Notes under the pieces: model-generated | The model's input: the letters and a program-made list of their open reading frames with translations, nothing else | Databases searched by the model: none | What the model was told of the DNA's origin: nothing | Shown: one piece after another, positions 45,301 through 55,310 of the stretch | Numbering within the stretch: the stretch's first letter is position 1 | Layout of the letters: every line of letters starts with the position of its first letter | Translations under genes and position numbers: made by a program | NCBI RefSeq assembly: GCF_051251695.1 | Contig: NZ_JBPOEU010000009.1 | Location: forward strand, 62,001 to 126,000 | Source: Maritalea sp051251695 | GTDB taxonomy: Bacteria; Pseudomonadota; Alphaproteobacteria; Rhizobiales; Devosiaceae | Direction of reading: 5' to 3' | Length of the DNA stretch: 64,000 bases

Positions 45301-48300
45301 GCTCATAAAACGAGCTCCATTAAAACGACCATTAGCGGAGACGGTAAGTCTCGAACCGTCGAAACCGATTTGGACGGCGATGGAGATGTGGACATCACAT
45401 CTTCCAGCGTAATTACGAACAATGTCGACGGTAGTAAATCGACTACGGATACGATTTCAAATGGCGACGGAAGCCTACGCAGCATGACTGTTAAGTCACT
45501 GAGCGCGGACGGCAACACCAAGACCGCAGAAGTAGACATTGATGGGGACGGGGTGTTTGATCAGAAAACGGTTGATGCAACTGTGGTCAATGGGGATGGG
45601 TCTCGTGAACGCACGGTGACGACGACGAATGGAGATCAAAGCCTATCCTCGAAATTTGTTGAATCCGCGAGCGCGGACGGCAAAACCCGCACAATTAGCG
45701 TTGATAGTGATGGCGATGGCAATTTTGACCAAATTCAAACCATTGTTGAAGTTAATGGCAACTTGGTCGATACAATTTCGACCTACGCTCCCAATGGGGG
45801 CATTCTTGTTAATCGTGTTGAAACAACCACGAGTGCAGATGGTCTGACACAAACGACTAAATCTGACATAAATGGCGACGGCACATACGATACAATAGTC
45901 GAGACCACTAAAATTCAACTTGTTGATGGCGGATCTCGTGTCACCACTGAAACGAAAAATGGTGATGGTACAGTTGAAATCTCCAAATCAGAGGTAACAA
46001 CGAGTGCTGATGGTTTGACCAAATACGGCGCGACCTATGCAAATGGAGGCGCTCTTCCAGAATATTCATTCGCTGATGTAACGGGTAAGAATGCAGACGG
46101 ATCGATTACCCAGGTTGTCGAAAAACACGTGGGTGGAGCACCTGATTCAACCCGCGTTGGTCCGACTGTAACTGAGATTAGCGCTGACAAACTGACGGTA
46201 ATTACCAAACAATTTGTCGAAGACTTTACGGACCCAGCAAGTATTTCCACGACTGTTAAGTCTGTTGACGGTTCAATTGTTCAAACGGTGGAGAGTTTTA
46301 GCCCCGATGGCACGATTTTGGTTGGTAAAAGTGTTTCTGAGATTAGTGCTGATGGACTTACGAGCGTTACAAAATCGGACGCCAATGGTGACGGCACCTT
46401 TGATACGATCTTGCGCACAGTGAAGACCTTGAACGATGATGGTTCGGTAACGACAACGCAAACCAGCTATGCTGGCAATGTCGAGACAGCAGCAAACAAA
46501 AATGGTTCTTCTGTAAGCACAGTAAGCGGTAACCAACTTAACAAAACTACCTATTCTGATGCTGATGGTGACGGTCAATTTGACAGCAAAACAGTAGAAC
46601 AAACGGTTCTGAATGTTGATGGTTCACGAACGACAACGGCGACATCTTACAATGGCGATGGAACTGTTCAAACAGGGAAGTCAATTGCCACAGTCAGTGA
46701 TGATGGACTTACTAAAACAAGTTCTGTTTTTTATGGTGCGGATGGCACAGCCGACCTAACAACATCGCAAGTCACAACTCTCGCAGCAGATGGTTCGACA
46801 ACGGTAACAACTTCGAACTTTGCGGCCGATGGATCGCTGGCTTCTAAGAGTGTAGTTATGTCTTCAGGTGACGGTTTGTCGTCTAGCAATTCGATTGATC
46901 GTAATGGCGATGGAGTTGATGACCAAAAGGCAGTTACGACAAAGAACATCGATGGCTCAGTAACGACGGAGGTGACCACCTACGATACGTCGGGCGTTTT
47001 GGTATCCAAATCGGTTCAAAACACGGCGGCTAATGGTTTATCTTCGACAGTAACAAACGACACTGATGGAAACGGTGTAACCGACAGTTCGACTTCCACA
47101 CTGACTACGTTGAATGCTGATGGATCAACGATCAAAGTGTATTCCAAGTTTGACGTTGCTGGAGCTTTACTGGAGAAGTCGACGACAACAACGAGTGCGG
47201 ATGGACGAACAAGCAACACAACTTGGGATGACGCTGGGGGGAATAGCACCCGCAGCCAGTCTTCAGTGCTTGTGATAAATGCTGACGGTTCTCAAACAAA
47301 CACATTTACCGAATTCAACGCGGATGGTTCTGTTCACGATAAAACCATCACTCAGACGAGTGCCAATGGTCTAGAAATTCACACCAGCCGAGATGTAGAT
47401 GGCGATGCTACAACCGACCAGTCGTTTGTTCAGCAAACTCTAGGCGATGGAACAATTCGCACGTCAAAAATGGACGGTGTTGTTCAAACTGCATCTGGCA
47501 GAGAATTTGGGGATGCTGGTGGGCAATATACGACAACAAGTGCTGACGGTACGCTAATAACAATTCAATATGACAGCGATGGGGATGGATTGGCGGAAAC
47601 GCAAACTACCACCCTTACTCAGTTGAATGCTGACGGAACAACTGTTCAAACAGTGACAAATAGTTCTCTTACCGGTGGCGATTCGAATGCGGCAGAACCG
47701 GTTTATGTTGAAGCGACAAACAACAAAACCATGGTGACCACAAGCGCTGACGGTCGAACCATAACCACCCAGTGGGACTTGGACGGCAACGGTACTGTGG
47801 ATGAACACCGTATCGAAGACACGACATTTGCGGTCGACGGGTCGTCCACAACGCTTGTCAGTCTGTTTAATGATGGTGTCTTAACCTCAAAAGTTGAGAC
47901 GACTAAATCTGCTGACAGGACGACAACTACTATTAAGCGTGACAGTGACGGCAGCGGCAGTTTTGATGAAATTGCTGAGAAATCGGTTGCGACCAACACT
48001 GACGGTTCGTTGACAGAAACAACTACTGTCACGAATCCAAATGGTAGCTTGATTTCCAAAACATCCATTCATACCAGCGTTGACGGATTAACGGTAACAA
48101 CTGAACTCGATCCTAAGGGAACGGGTAGCTATACGGAAAAATCTGTTTCAGTTCGAGAAACTTTTGCGGATGGAACCGATAAAACCACCAAATCAAAATA
48201 TGATGCTAATGATGTTCTAACAGAAGCGAGCGTTGTCCAGAACAATTTTGATGGGTCTCGCACCGACATCAGTATTGATGCAAACGGTGATGGGAACACT

Positions 48301-51300
48301 AATCAGACGAAGATCGTCGAAGCTTCGATTGATGGGTCCAGTAAAATAACAAAAACCAATTTTGATCAAAATGGTGTTGTTCAAGAGGTGCTCATTAGTG
48401 AACGAAGCTCAGATGGCCTGTTGTTGACGACAGAGAAAGATGAAAATGGTGACGGCGTCGTCGATCAAACCACATCGCACACGTGGTTGACAAATGCCGA
48501 CGGGTCGCGTGAGGAAGTTTTAGAGGTTTACAAGGTCAGTGAGACAGCGAGCGATGGATCTGTTTCATCAATTTCACCTGTTCTACAGAACAAGGCTGTT
48601 ATCAAAACAAACGCCGATGGTCGGACCAAGGTCAGTGAAGTTGATGTCGATGGCGACGGCAACGCTGACGAGGTTACGACAACGATCAACAATATAGATG
48701 GTTCAATAACTACAGAAACAACGGCAAACGCTGTTGCACGTGCTGTTCCGACAGATAGCAACGAAATCCGGTGGGCCTCAGCAGTCGCAACTGGGAACCC
48801 CACCGTTGCGGCCGCAACAAAAACGACAATTCGTGCGGACGGCATTACGCGTATCGTTGAGGCAGATTACGACGGCAATGGCACTTTTGAACACAAAGAG
48901 GTTTGGAAACGTGGCCTTGACGGCTCTCAGATTGCAGCCATTACTGATGTCGATGCAAACGGAGATGTCGTTGCATCAGGCACTTATACGGTGAGTGCAG
49001 ATGGCCGAGTGCGTACAATGCTTAGCGACGCTACCAATGGCGGCTTCCCAGATACTTATCAAACCTGGGTTACGCGTATTGACCGTCAAGATGCGAAAAC
49101 AACTCAAAATGTTGCTGACGGTATTTCTGTTCCAATTGTTTTGGTAACCGCCATAGGCGATAAGTTAGCATATAACATCACGGGAACCGACAATAATGAT
49201 TACATCATAGGCGGCGTTTTAGCTGATACGATTTCTGGTGGGGCTGGAGATGACAAAATAGACGGTGGTAGTGGTGCCGATCAGCTTTTCGGAAATGCCG
49301 GAAATGATATTTTCATTGGCGGTGATGGTGCAGATCAAATAGATGGTGGAGACGGCGTAGATCTTGTTGATTATTCCCTCTCCAGTGACGGCGTGAGCGT
49401 CAATCTATTGGCCGGTAGCGGCAGTGGTGGTGATGCGGCCGGTGATAGTTTCGCAAATATTGAAAGCGTCAAAGGGTCGCTGTTTGGTGATACGCTGACC
49501 GGTGACGGCAACTCAAACTACCTTGATGGTCAAGATGGAAACGATGTTGTTCACGGTGGTGCTGGCAATGATGTGCTCTTAGGTGGAACCGGCAATGACC
49601 AGTTGAATGGTGATGCTGGTGCTGACCAATTGAGCGGCCAAAGTGGAAATGATTTTCTTGATGGCGGTGCCGGTGGTGACCAGATGGATGGTGGCACAGG
49701 AGATGATACCTATATCGTGGACAATATTGGCGATTTGGTATCAGAGATTGCGGACGAAGGTCACGACTTGGTCAAAGCTTCAATCAACTATACTCTTACC
49801 GCAAATGTTGATGACCTTATCCTAACCGGCACTGGGAACTTGAACGGTACGGGCAATAGTCTGGGCAACAAAATTATTGGCACCAGTGGCAATAATGTGC
49901 TTTCGGGCCAAGCTGGCGACGACATTCTTGTAGGCGGCTTGGGTTCAGACCAATTGGTTGGTGGAGACGGCCATGATATCGCGTCTTATGAGAGGGCAAC
50001 ATCCGGTGTATTTGTTCATACGGGTTGGGAATCTCAAAACACTGGCGAGGCTGCAGGGGATACATATTCCTCGATTGAAGGTCTGATTGGTTCCCAATTT
50101 GATGACGAAATGATCCTTGTGGCTGACGGTGCTACGATGGAAGGTGGTGCAGGGAACGACAAGCTCACTGCAGTTGGCTCGCATGCAAACATCTCTGGTG
50201 GTGCAGGCGATGACGATATTTATGGCACCGACGGCGCAGATGTTCTTGATGGAGGTGATGGCATTGACAGCATCTTTGGCAAGAATGGTCATGACAATAT
50301 CAAAGCAGGTGCTGGCAACGATTATGTCAAGGCTGGGTCAGGCAAAGATATTGTTGATGCAGGTGCAGGAGATGACGTCGTCGAAGGTAATGGCGGCGCT
50401 GATATTCTCATCGGCGGGGCTGGTGCTGATGATCTCAAAGGCGGTGGTGGTTTTGACATTGCCTCTTATGAAACTGCACAAACAGGTGTTGTGATTGATA
50501 CAAGCCACATGTCGTCTGCCACGGGTGATGCCGCTGGCGATTGGTATCAATCAATTCAAGGAATCAAAGGTTCCAACCACGATGATCAAATCACTACGGC
50601 TTGGAACAATGCCAAACTTTACGGCGGTGCTGGTGATGATACGTTGACCATTGCCGGTTCAGCTGGTGAACTTCACGGTGATTCTGGCAACGACATCCTG
50701 ACCTCTGGAGCTGGCAATAACCGCATTGACGGTGGCACAGGTGCCGACCAAATGTCTGGTGGTGCGCATAATGACACTTATGTTGTCGACAATGCGGGCG
50801 ATACCGTTATTGAAGCCCATAATGATGGCTACGATAAAGTTGAGGCTTCGGTCAGTCACACGCTTGCAGACAATGTGGAAGACCTAATTTTAACTGGTAC
50901 TAACGCGATAAATGGCACAGGCAACGATACTGTCAATACAATCACAGGTAACGATAATAACAACATTCTTGACGGTGGTATTGGTGCTGACCTGCTTGTC
51001 GGTGGTATGGGCAACGATACATACATCGTTGACAATGCCGGTGACGACATTACTGAGCATGCGAGCGAGGGAGCTGACAAAGTTGTCTCATCGGTTGATT
51101 ACGCCCTTGGCAACAATGTGGAAAATCTTGATCTCACGGGTTCAGCGCTCAATGCAACGGGTAATAGTTTGGCCAACACCATTCAAGGTAATGCACTCAA
51201 TAATGTGATTGTTGGCGGTGTAGGCAATGACCAGCTCACTGGTGGGCTTGGTGATGATCGCTTTGAGTTTAACGTCGGGGATGGCTCTGACAGCGTTTTG

Positions 51301-52257
51301 GACTTCACGGTTCACAATGGTACTACGAACGGCGACCTCATTAAAATCCGTGGAATAGCTTTCGCAGACTTTACTGAATTCTTGACCAAAGCAAGTGATG
51401 TTAACGGCGACGTTCAGATTGATCTCAACCAAACTGGTTTGGGCAATGGCGACTTGATCACCTTGAAGAATGTGACCGTCAGTCAGCTAAGTGAAGATGA
51501 TTTCGACATTACCATCACACCTGCCGATCAAACACTGATTGGTGACGCTGGCAACAACACGCTTACAGGCGACGTGGGCAATGATACCCTCATTGGCAAT
51601 GGCGGTGCTGACGTGCTTGATGGTGGTGCAGGATTTGATGTTGCGTCATATGAGACGGCAAGTTCTGGTATTTACTTACACACTGGCGTTGCCAACTCTG
51701 GCACCGGCGATGCGGCTGGCGATACCTATACATCAATCGAAGGCTTCAAGGGATCTTCGCATAATGACGAGTTCATCTTTGTTGAAGATCAAGTCTTTGT
51801 TTGGGGCGGTGCTGGAGACGACACTATTACGCTAGATGGCAATGGTGGAACGGCTGACGGTGAAGATGGTGCTGACACGATCTATGGTAGCCAAGGAGAT
51901 GACGTTCTTAAAGGTGGTGCGGGCGACGATAGTCTTCATGCTTGGAGCGGCAATGATACCGTAGAAGGCGGTGCTGGAGACGATTGGCTTGTCCTAGAAG
52001 GTGGCAATGATACTATCATCTTCAAGTCAGGCGATGGCTGGGATGGCGTAAGCGATTTCCAAACCCACAACGGGGGCGCTAATGGGGATGTCATTGAAGT
52101 TCATGGCCAAACGGCAAGTAACTTTGCTCAGCTCATAGCCAATGCCACAGAGTGGAATGGCGACACCTACATCAACCTCGACAATAGTGAGGGCATGACC
52201 CTTCATGGTGTGAGCTTGTCTGACCTAACATCAGACGACTTCAACTTTATTGTCTAA
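42382..52257 (+). CDS. Giant Hint-domain RTX protein with type I secretion signal
   Basis: A 3291-residue protein. GTG 42382 is preferred over TTG 42370 because GGAG lies 6 bp before it. Residues 1-216 are a unique domain with no motif I recognise. Residues 217-379 form a complete Hint domain: Cys217 in CFSADTSIQLSNG, TPGHHFLASDGSF, DFHTYVAGGI and the terminal VHN; Met follows Asn, so cleavage without splicing is expected. A Ser/Asp/Asn-rich linker (about 550-595) leads to VIFDLDGDGIEI and an AFDSNGDGKLDA module, then about two dozen ~60-residue repeats with DxDGDG and SADG/NADGS motifs (44700-49090), then RTX repeats GGxGxDxLxGG to the end, interrupted by VEDLILTGT modules. The C-terminus SDDFNFIV fits a T1SS signal. 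ABC and HlyD genes follow. The function of the payload is unknown. Confidence 0.9.
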   Translation: MDRHFVSGTWPVGAALDWYVSGRGQSVSINPNGGIYRDLKLSTLINDFQGEFENLAVGGSFEFGGGFGGAHAESINHARINLTVNDVLSANNDLKFVSFSINSVVDTYDFNLDQLGPDILSGNLGNMPRHAGTLGGEVLAILLARQDIQNGNFSVPQQYDISVGSSTENYMLMVPRSAQHSPGKANLGFADNVNAGVFQMLGAMGPGARFGDNINKCFSADTSIQLSNGTLIEIENIRVGDQVASYSESVSNGREALSSKSVVHLFENVTDIWIELSNGLTVTPGHHFLASDGSFKAIDDILGADGIVIDEVGNELKVTGEYIRYSEDTAGLYEQAEMYVAASAGSLALQPELKKGWKTYNFEVEDFHTYVAGGIRVHNMSVDFANKYDGTPVYPHMIPRHNPDTNEFENAVIWKPDPASAENQSAALKHLMEQDHDPITIPGDGPATTIASGKTVNAGTKIVANDYVYTVNGDGSITNMTTGRTTSPPTTPGSTSPVGGTQVTGSGPKVTLGTGKEVNSGTTVSQNGYDYVVNADGSTTNTTTGWTYNKDGTRSQSDSDKQSSSSNNDGGGKSSQSSSSSSRDNDSDKDSNSSSGGYDYFDAADGVWKTKPVIFDLDGDGIEIAQLNASNFFYDINGDGKDNRTAWAAAGDGVLVRDEGNDGVIELKQEIDFTSWAPSARSDLEALRMAFDSNGDGKLDAQDDDWSLFKILVTNDDGTTTLKTLAELGITSLDLISNNHQQTLSDGSNIAGTTTFTKSDGTTGVAGDVALSYDTGSYVVTQTTTNNADGSTTIENTGRRTDGSIAHNTVSTISADGNTRTISFDDDGDGVADRVRSESRVLNADGSIVETFDDFDTSETILLRREQKETSADKNTITISTDANGSGVFDVVETRTTAANGDLTVVIENRNADGSMHDRQSTTTSADGLSKTVQVELTATGGINGTKTVDTNVAADGTRTETITNYSGDGVTLAHKTSSIKTTISGDGKSRTVETDLDGDGDVDITSSSVITNNVDGSKSTTDTISNGDGSLRSMTVKSLSADGNTKTAEVDIDGDGVFDQKTVDATVVNGDGSRERTVTTTNGDQSLSSKFVESASADGKTRTISVDSDGDGNFDQIQTIVEVNGNLVDTISTYAPNGGILVNRVETTTSADGLTQTTKSDINGDGTYDTIVETTKIQLVDGGSRVTTETKNGDGTVEISKSEVTTSADGLTKYGATYANGGALPEYSFADVTGKNADGSITQVVEKHVGGAPDSTRVGPTVTEISADKLTVITKQFVEDFTDPASISTTVKSVDGSIVQTVESFSPDGTILVGKSVSEISADGLTSVTKSDANGDGTFDTILRTVKTLNDDGSVTTTQTSYAGNVETAANKNGSSVSTVSGNQLNKTTYSDADGDGQFDSKTVEQTVLNVDGSRTTTATSYNGDGTVQTGKSIATVSDDGLTKTSSVFYGADGTADLTTSQVTTLAADGSTTVTTSNFAADGSLASKSVVMSSGDGLSSSNSIDRNGDGVDDQKAVTTKNIDGSVTTEVTTYDTSGVLVSKSVQNTAANGLSSTVTNDTDGNGVTDSSTSTLTTLNADGSTIKVYSKFDVAGALLEKSTTTTSADGRTSNTTWDDAGGNSTRSQSSVLVINADGSQTNTFTEFNADGSVHDKTITQTSANGLEIHTSRDVDGDATTDQSFVQQTLGDGTIRTSKMDGVVQTASGREFGDAGGQYTTTSADGTLITIQYDSDGDGLAETQTTTLTQLNADGTTVQTVTNSSLTGGDSNAAEPVYVEATNNKTMVTTSADGRTITTQWDLDGNGTVDEHRIEDTTFAVDGSSTTLVSLFNDGVLTSKVETTKSADRTTTTIKRDSDGSGSFDEIAEKSVATNTDGSLTETTTVTNPNGSLISKTSIHTSVDGLTVTTELDPKGTGSYTEKSVSVRETFADGTDKTTKSKYDANDVLTEASVVQNNFDGSRTDISIDANGDGNTNQTKIVEASIDGSSKITKTNFDQNGVVQEVLISERSSDGLLLTTEKDENGDGVVDQTTSHTWLTNADGSREEVLEVYKVSETASDGSVSSISPVLQNKAVIKTNADGRTKVSEVDVDGDGNADEVTTTINNIDGSITTETTANAVARAVPTDSNEIRWASAVATGNPTVAAATKTTIRADGITRIVEADYDGNGTFEHKEVWKRGLDGSQIAAITDVDANGDVVASGTYTVSADGRVRTMLSDATNGGFPDTYQTWVTRIDRQDAKTTQNVADGISVPIVLVTAIGDKLAYNITGTDNNDYIIGGVLADTISGGAGDDKIDGGSGADQLFGNAGNDIFIGGDGADQIDGGDGVDLVDYSLSSDGVSVNLLAGSGSGGDAAGDSFANIESVKGSLFGDTLTGDGNSNYLDGQDGNDVVHGGAGNDVLLGGTGNDQLNGDAGADQLSGQSGNDFLDGGAGGDQMDGGTGDDTYIVDNIGDLVSEIADEGHDLVKASINYTLTANVDDLILTGTGNLNGTGNSLGNKIIGTSGNNVLSGQAGDDILVGGLGSDQLVGGDGHDIASYERATSGVFVHTGWESQNTGEAAGDTYSSIEGLIGSQFDDEMILVADGATMEGGAGNDKLTAVGSHANISGGAGDDDIYGTDGADVLDGGDGIDSIFGKNGHDNIKAGAGNDYVKAGSGKDIVDAGAGDDVVEGNGGADILIGGAGADDLKGGGGFDIASYETAQTGVVIDTSHMSSATGDAAGDWYQSIQGIKGSNHDDQITTAWNNAKLYGGAGDDTLTIAGSAGELHGDSGNDILTSGAGNNRIDGGTGADQMSGGAHNDTYVVDNAGDTVIEAHNDGYDKVEASVSHTLADNVEDLILTGTNAINGTGNDTVNTITGNDNNNILDGGIGADLLVGGMGNDTYIVDNAGDDITEHASEGADKVVSSVDYALGNNVENLDLTGSALNATGNSLANTIQGNALNNVIVGGVGNDQLTGGLGDDRFEFNVGDGSDSVLDFTVHNGTTNGDLIKIRGIAFADFTEFLTKASDVNGDVQIDLNQTGLGNGDLITLKNVTVSQLSEDDFDITITPADQTLIGDAGNNTLTGDVGNDTLIGNGGADVLDGGAGFDVASYETASSGIYLHTGVANSGTGDAAGDTYTSIEGFKGSSHNDEFIFVEDQVFVWGGAGDDTITLDGNGGTADGEDGADTIYGSQGDDVLKGGAGDDSLHAWSGNDTVEGGAGDDWLVLEGGNDTIIFKSGDGWDGVSDFQTHNGGANGDVIEVHGQTASNFAQLIANATEWNGDTYINLDNSEGMTLHGVSLSDLTSDDFNFIV

Positions 52258-52263
52258 ACTAAC

Positions 52264-54024
52264 GTGACCAATAACAATTCAAACAATAAGCCTGGGCGAC
52301 CAAAACTCGCCCAGGCTTTATCGCAAAACAAGTCTGCGTTCATCGGCGTTGGCATGATCAGTGCGGTAGTGAACATTTTGACCCTAACGGGGTCAATTTT
52401 CATGTTGCAGGTCTATGATCGGGTTATCCCAAGCGGCAGTGTGCCAACCCTAATTGGTCTATGCGTCATCGCGGCCATGCTTTTTGCGTTCCAAGGCATT
52501 TTCGATAATATGCGGTTGCGTATTCTGGGGCGTATCGGTCGATCTATAGACGAGCATCTGGGAACCGCAATCTATCGATTAGCGGCTTCTACTCATCTTG
52601 GTGGAAAGCCAGTTGATGGTGGTCAGGCTCAGCAGGATTTAGATCGCGTGCGCGGTTTTATGGCCAGCATGGGGCCAATTGCTCTATTTGATGCACCATG
52701 GTTGCCGTTTTATTTAGCCATATGTTTTGTATTCCATCCACTCATCGGCATTGTGGCAACTGCGGGCGGTTTGATTTTATGCGCAATTGCGATTGCGTCT
52801 GAGGTCTTGTCCAAAGACCCGGTGCAACAATCTGCACAATCTTCTGCAAGCAGAAACGTCTACGCGCGAGAAGCGCAACAAAATGCTGAGGCGCTCAAAG
52901 TAATGGGGATGGCGCAGCCACTTTCCAAACATTGGGATATAGAAAATCAACGGTTTTTGACATCACAAGCTGGCCTCAACGATGTGGTAGGCGGTCTTGG
53001 TAACCTGTCGAAGATACTTCGCATGATGTTGCAATCAGGCGTTTTGGCTGTTGGCGCATGGTTGGTTATCCATCAAGAAGCAACTGGCGGCATAATGATC
53101 GCTAGTTCGATCATGATGGGGCGGGCGCTAGCGCCGATTGAATTGGCAGTTTCAAACTGGAAGAACTTTATGGGTGCAAGACAGGGGTGGGGGCGACTGT
53201 CCGCCATGCTCAACAAGTTACCTGATATTGATCAATCTCGCACTGAACTTCCTATACCAAACTCCACACTGACGATAGAGCATGTAACAGCGGCGCCACC
53301 AGGCGGGGATAAACCTACTTTGGCCAACGTTAGCTTTTCGCTTTTGGCGGGGCAAGGACTGGGTATTATTGGCCCATCTGGTTCTGGAAAGTCTACCCTT
53401 GCAAAGGTGATGGTTGGTGCTTGGGATGTGCAGAGTGGCTCTGTGCGCTTGGATGGTGGTTCATTGGATCAGTGGGACCCACATGCGCTAGGTGTGCATA
53501 TCGGTTATTTGCCACAAACTGTTGATTTACTGTCAGGCACGATTGCTCAAAACATTGCCCGATTTGAAGAAGATGCTTCTTCTGAGGACATAATCAAGGC
53601 CGCAAAGCTCGCTGACATCCACAGCCTTGTTTTACAATTACCTGATGGATACGAGACGCAAATTGGCCATGGTGGAACACAATTATCTTCGGGCCAAAAG
53701 CAACGGGTTGCACTGGCACGCGCCCTTTACAGAGATCCGTTTTTTGTCCTGCTGGACGAGCCGAACTCAAACTTGGACGGTGAAGGCGAGATCGCGCTTA
53801 ACCAGGCGATTTCGTCAGTGCGCCAACGGGGTGGAATTGTCGTTGTTATCGCACACCGCCCGTCAATCCTTGGGCACCTTGATCAAGCCCTCATTCTTAA
53901 ATCTGGGCGTATTGAACAAATGGGTACAATTGGCGAAGTGCTGGGCGGTATCGCAAGGAACAAACTTGGCCCTACAGGCCATGAGATAAACCAAACACCC
54001 CCTCAAACGAGACCAAAACCGTGA
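52264..54024 (+). CDS. Type I secretion ATPase, PrtD/AprD type
   Basis: Inner-membrane ABC exporter of a type I secretion system, 586 residues from GTG 52264, only 6 bp after the giant RTX gene, which is clearly its substrate. Membrane helices occupy about residues 20-300 (MISAVVNILTLTGSIFMLQVYDRVIPSGS-type start, here shown by FMLQVYDRVIPSGS). There is no N-terminal C39 peptidase or C39-like domain, so it is the PrtD class rather than HlyB. ATPase motifs: Walker A GPSGSGKSTLAKVM, signature LSSGQKQRVALARALY, Walker B FVLLDEPNSNLD, H-loop IAHRPS. It overlaps the adaptor gene by 4 bp (GTGA). Confidence 0.95.
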   Translation: MTNNNSNNKPGRPKLAQALSQNKSAFIGVGMISAVVNILTLTGSIFMLQVYDRVIPSGSVPTLIGLCVIAAMLFAFQGIFDNMRLRILGRIGRSIDEHLGTAIYRLAASTHLGGKPVDGGQAQQDLDRVRGFMASMGPIALFDAPWLPFYLAICFVFHPLIGIVATAGGLILCAIAIASEVLSKDPVQQSAQSSASRNVYAREAQQNAEALKVMGMAQPLSKHWDIENQRFLTSQAGLNDVVGGLGNLSKILRMMLQSGVLAVGAWLVIHQEATGGIMIASSIMMGRALAPIELAVSNWKNFMGARQGWGRLSAMLNKLPDIDQSRTELPIPNSTLTIEHVTAAPPGGDKPTLANVSFSLLAGQGLGIIGPSGSGKSTLAKVMVGAWDVQSGSVRLDGGSLDQWDPHALGVHIGYLPQTVDLLSGTIAQNIARFEEDASSEDIIKAAKLADIHSLVLQLPDGYETQIGHGGTQLSSGQKQRVALARALYRDPFFVLLDEPNSNLDGEGEIALNQAISSVRQRGGIVVVIAHRPSILGHLDQALILKSGRIEQMGTIGEVLGGIARNKLGPTGHEINQTPPQTRPKP

Positions 54025-55310
54025 ATGCAACACCTGCTAGAAAGTCGATCCGGCGGCATTTGATTATTGCGACTTTATTTACAACGATACTGGTTGGTGG
54101 CTTTGGTACATGGGCTGCTACGGCACCGTTGTCGGGAGCAGTGATTGCCATGGGTACTGTGGTTGTGGATAGTTATGCTAAGCCCGTCCAGCATCCTTCA
54201 GGTGGGATTGTTGCTAAGATAAATGTAACGAACGGTGACCTTGTTGAAATCGGCGACGTGTTGCTCTCGCTGGACTCGACGATCACCCGAACTGATTTGG
54301 CGATCATTGAAACACGGTTAGCAAAACTTCGCGCACAGACGGCACGATTGCAGGCAGAGCGATTAGGTCACACTGAAATAGCTACGGGCCTTGAAGCGAA
54401 TTCATATAACATCTCACAAGATGCAATGGCTGCAGAGCAGTCAATTCTTGCCGCTCGACTTGCAACCCGTATCGGTCAAAGGCAGCAATTGGAGCAACGC
54501 AAACAACAATTGCAAAAGCAGTTGGGTGGCATTCACGCACAGATCAAAGCGAAGCAAAAAGAAATCTCACTCATAGAAGAAGATTTGCAACACGCTAAAG
54601 ATCTGGTTGAAAAAGAAATTCTTTCGTCTCGGGAGTTACGTGAACGAGAGCGTGAAATGGCCACGGCTGAGGGGCAATTGGGAGCCCTGGATGCAGACGC
54701 CGGGAAAATTGGCAACCAGATTGCGGAAGTCGAATTACAGTCGCTGCAGATCGACAGTGAGTTCCAACGTCAAGTTGCAGAAGAAGAACAAGAAATATCT
54801 TCCCAGGTTGACGAGTTATTTGAACGTGAAGTTGCGGCAAAGGATCAATTGCAACGCATCGATTTGCGCGCACCACAATCTGGTGTGGTCCATGATCTTC
54901 AAGTTCACAATAAGGGCGCGGTAATCGCGAGCGGACAAGAAGTCCTTCAAATCATACCGATCACAGATGAACTAGTTGCCGAGCTAAAAATACAACCACA
55001 AGATATCGACCAACTCACAATTGGGCAAATCGCGGAGTTGAGATTTTCTTCATTTGACCAAGGCACCACGCCAATTGTAAACGGACAAGTCATACAAATA
55101 GGCGCAGATCTTTCTATAGATCCACAGACTGGCATTCCTCATTATCTTGTTCGGATCATCACTTCAAAAATAGAAATGGATAAGCTGGGCGACTTAAAGC
55201 TGATCCCAGGTATGCCTGTTGAAGCATTCATAGAGACAACGCCACGTACAGCATTCTCATATGCAACAAAGCCAATTCTTGATCAACTCGCTAGAGCGTT
55301 TAAGGAGTGA
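54021..55310 (+). CDS. HlyD/PrtE-family membrane fusion protein
   Basis: Periplasmic adaptor that links the ABC exporter to a TolC-like outer-membrane channel. The 429 residues start with a short cytoplasmic tail and one membrane helix (about 12-33), followed by the split biotinyl/lipoyl domain (PVQHPSGGIVAKINVTNGD), a long alpha-helical hairpin (about 95-285, many Gln, Glu and Leu) and a beta-barrel region (LRAPQSGVVHDLQVHNKGA). It ends in RTAFSYATKPILDQLARAF, typical of PrtE. No tolC homologue lies in the window, so the outer-membrane part must be encoded elsewhere. Confidence 0.95.
   Translation: MNATPARKSIRRHLIIATLFTTILVGGFGTWAATAPLSGAVIAMGTVVVDSYAKPVQHPSGGIVAKINVTNGDLVEIGDVLLSLDSTITRTDLAIIETRLAKLRAQTARLQAERLGHTEIATGLEANSYNISQDAMAAEQSILAARLATRIGQRQQLEQRKQQLQKQLGGIHAQIKAKQKEISLIEEDLQHAKDLVEKEILSSRELREREREMATAEGQLGALDADAGKIGNQIAEVELQSLQIDSEFQRQVAEEEQEISSQVDELFEREVAAKDQLQRIDLRAPQSGVVHDLQVHNKGAVIASGQEVLQIIPITDELVAELKIQPQDIDQLTIGQIAELRFSSFDQGTTPIVNGQVIQIGADLSIDPQTGIPHYLVRIITSKIEMDKLGDLKLIPGMPVEAFIETTPRTAFSYATKPILDQLARAFKE

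Noticed and set aside
44700..49090. Possible CRISPR or DNA-level tandem array
   Set aside because: The repetition is at protein level with diverged codons and no constant-length spacers.
42382..52257. Many open frames on the minus strand inside the giant RTX gene
   Set aside because: They mirror the repeat codons (Asp-Gly and Ser-Thr rich) and have low-complexity products; the plus frame is continuous with clear domains.
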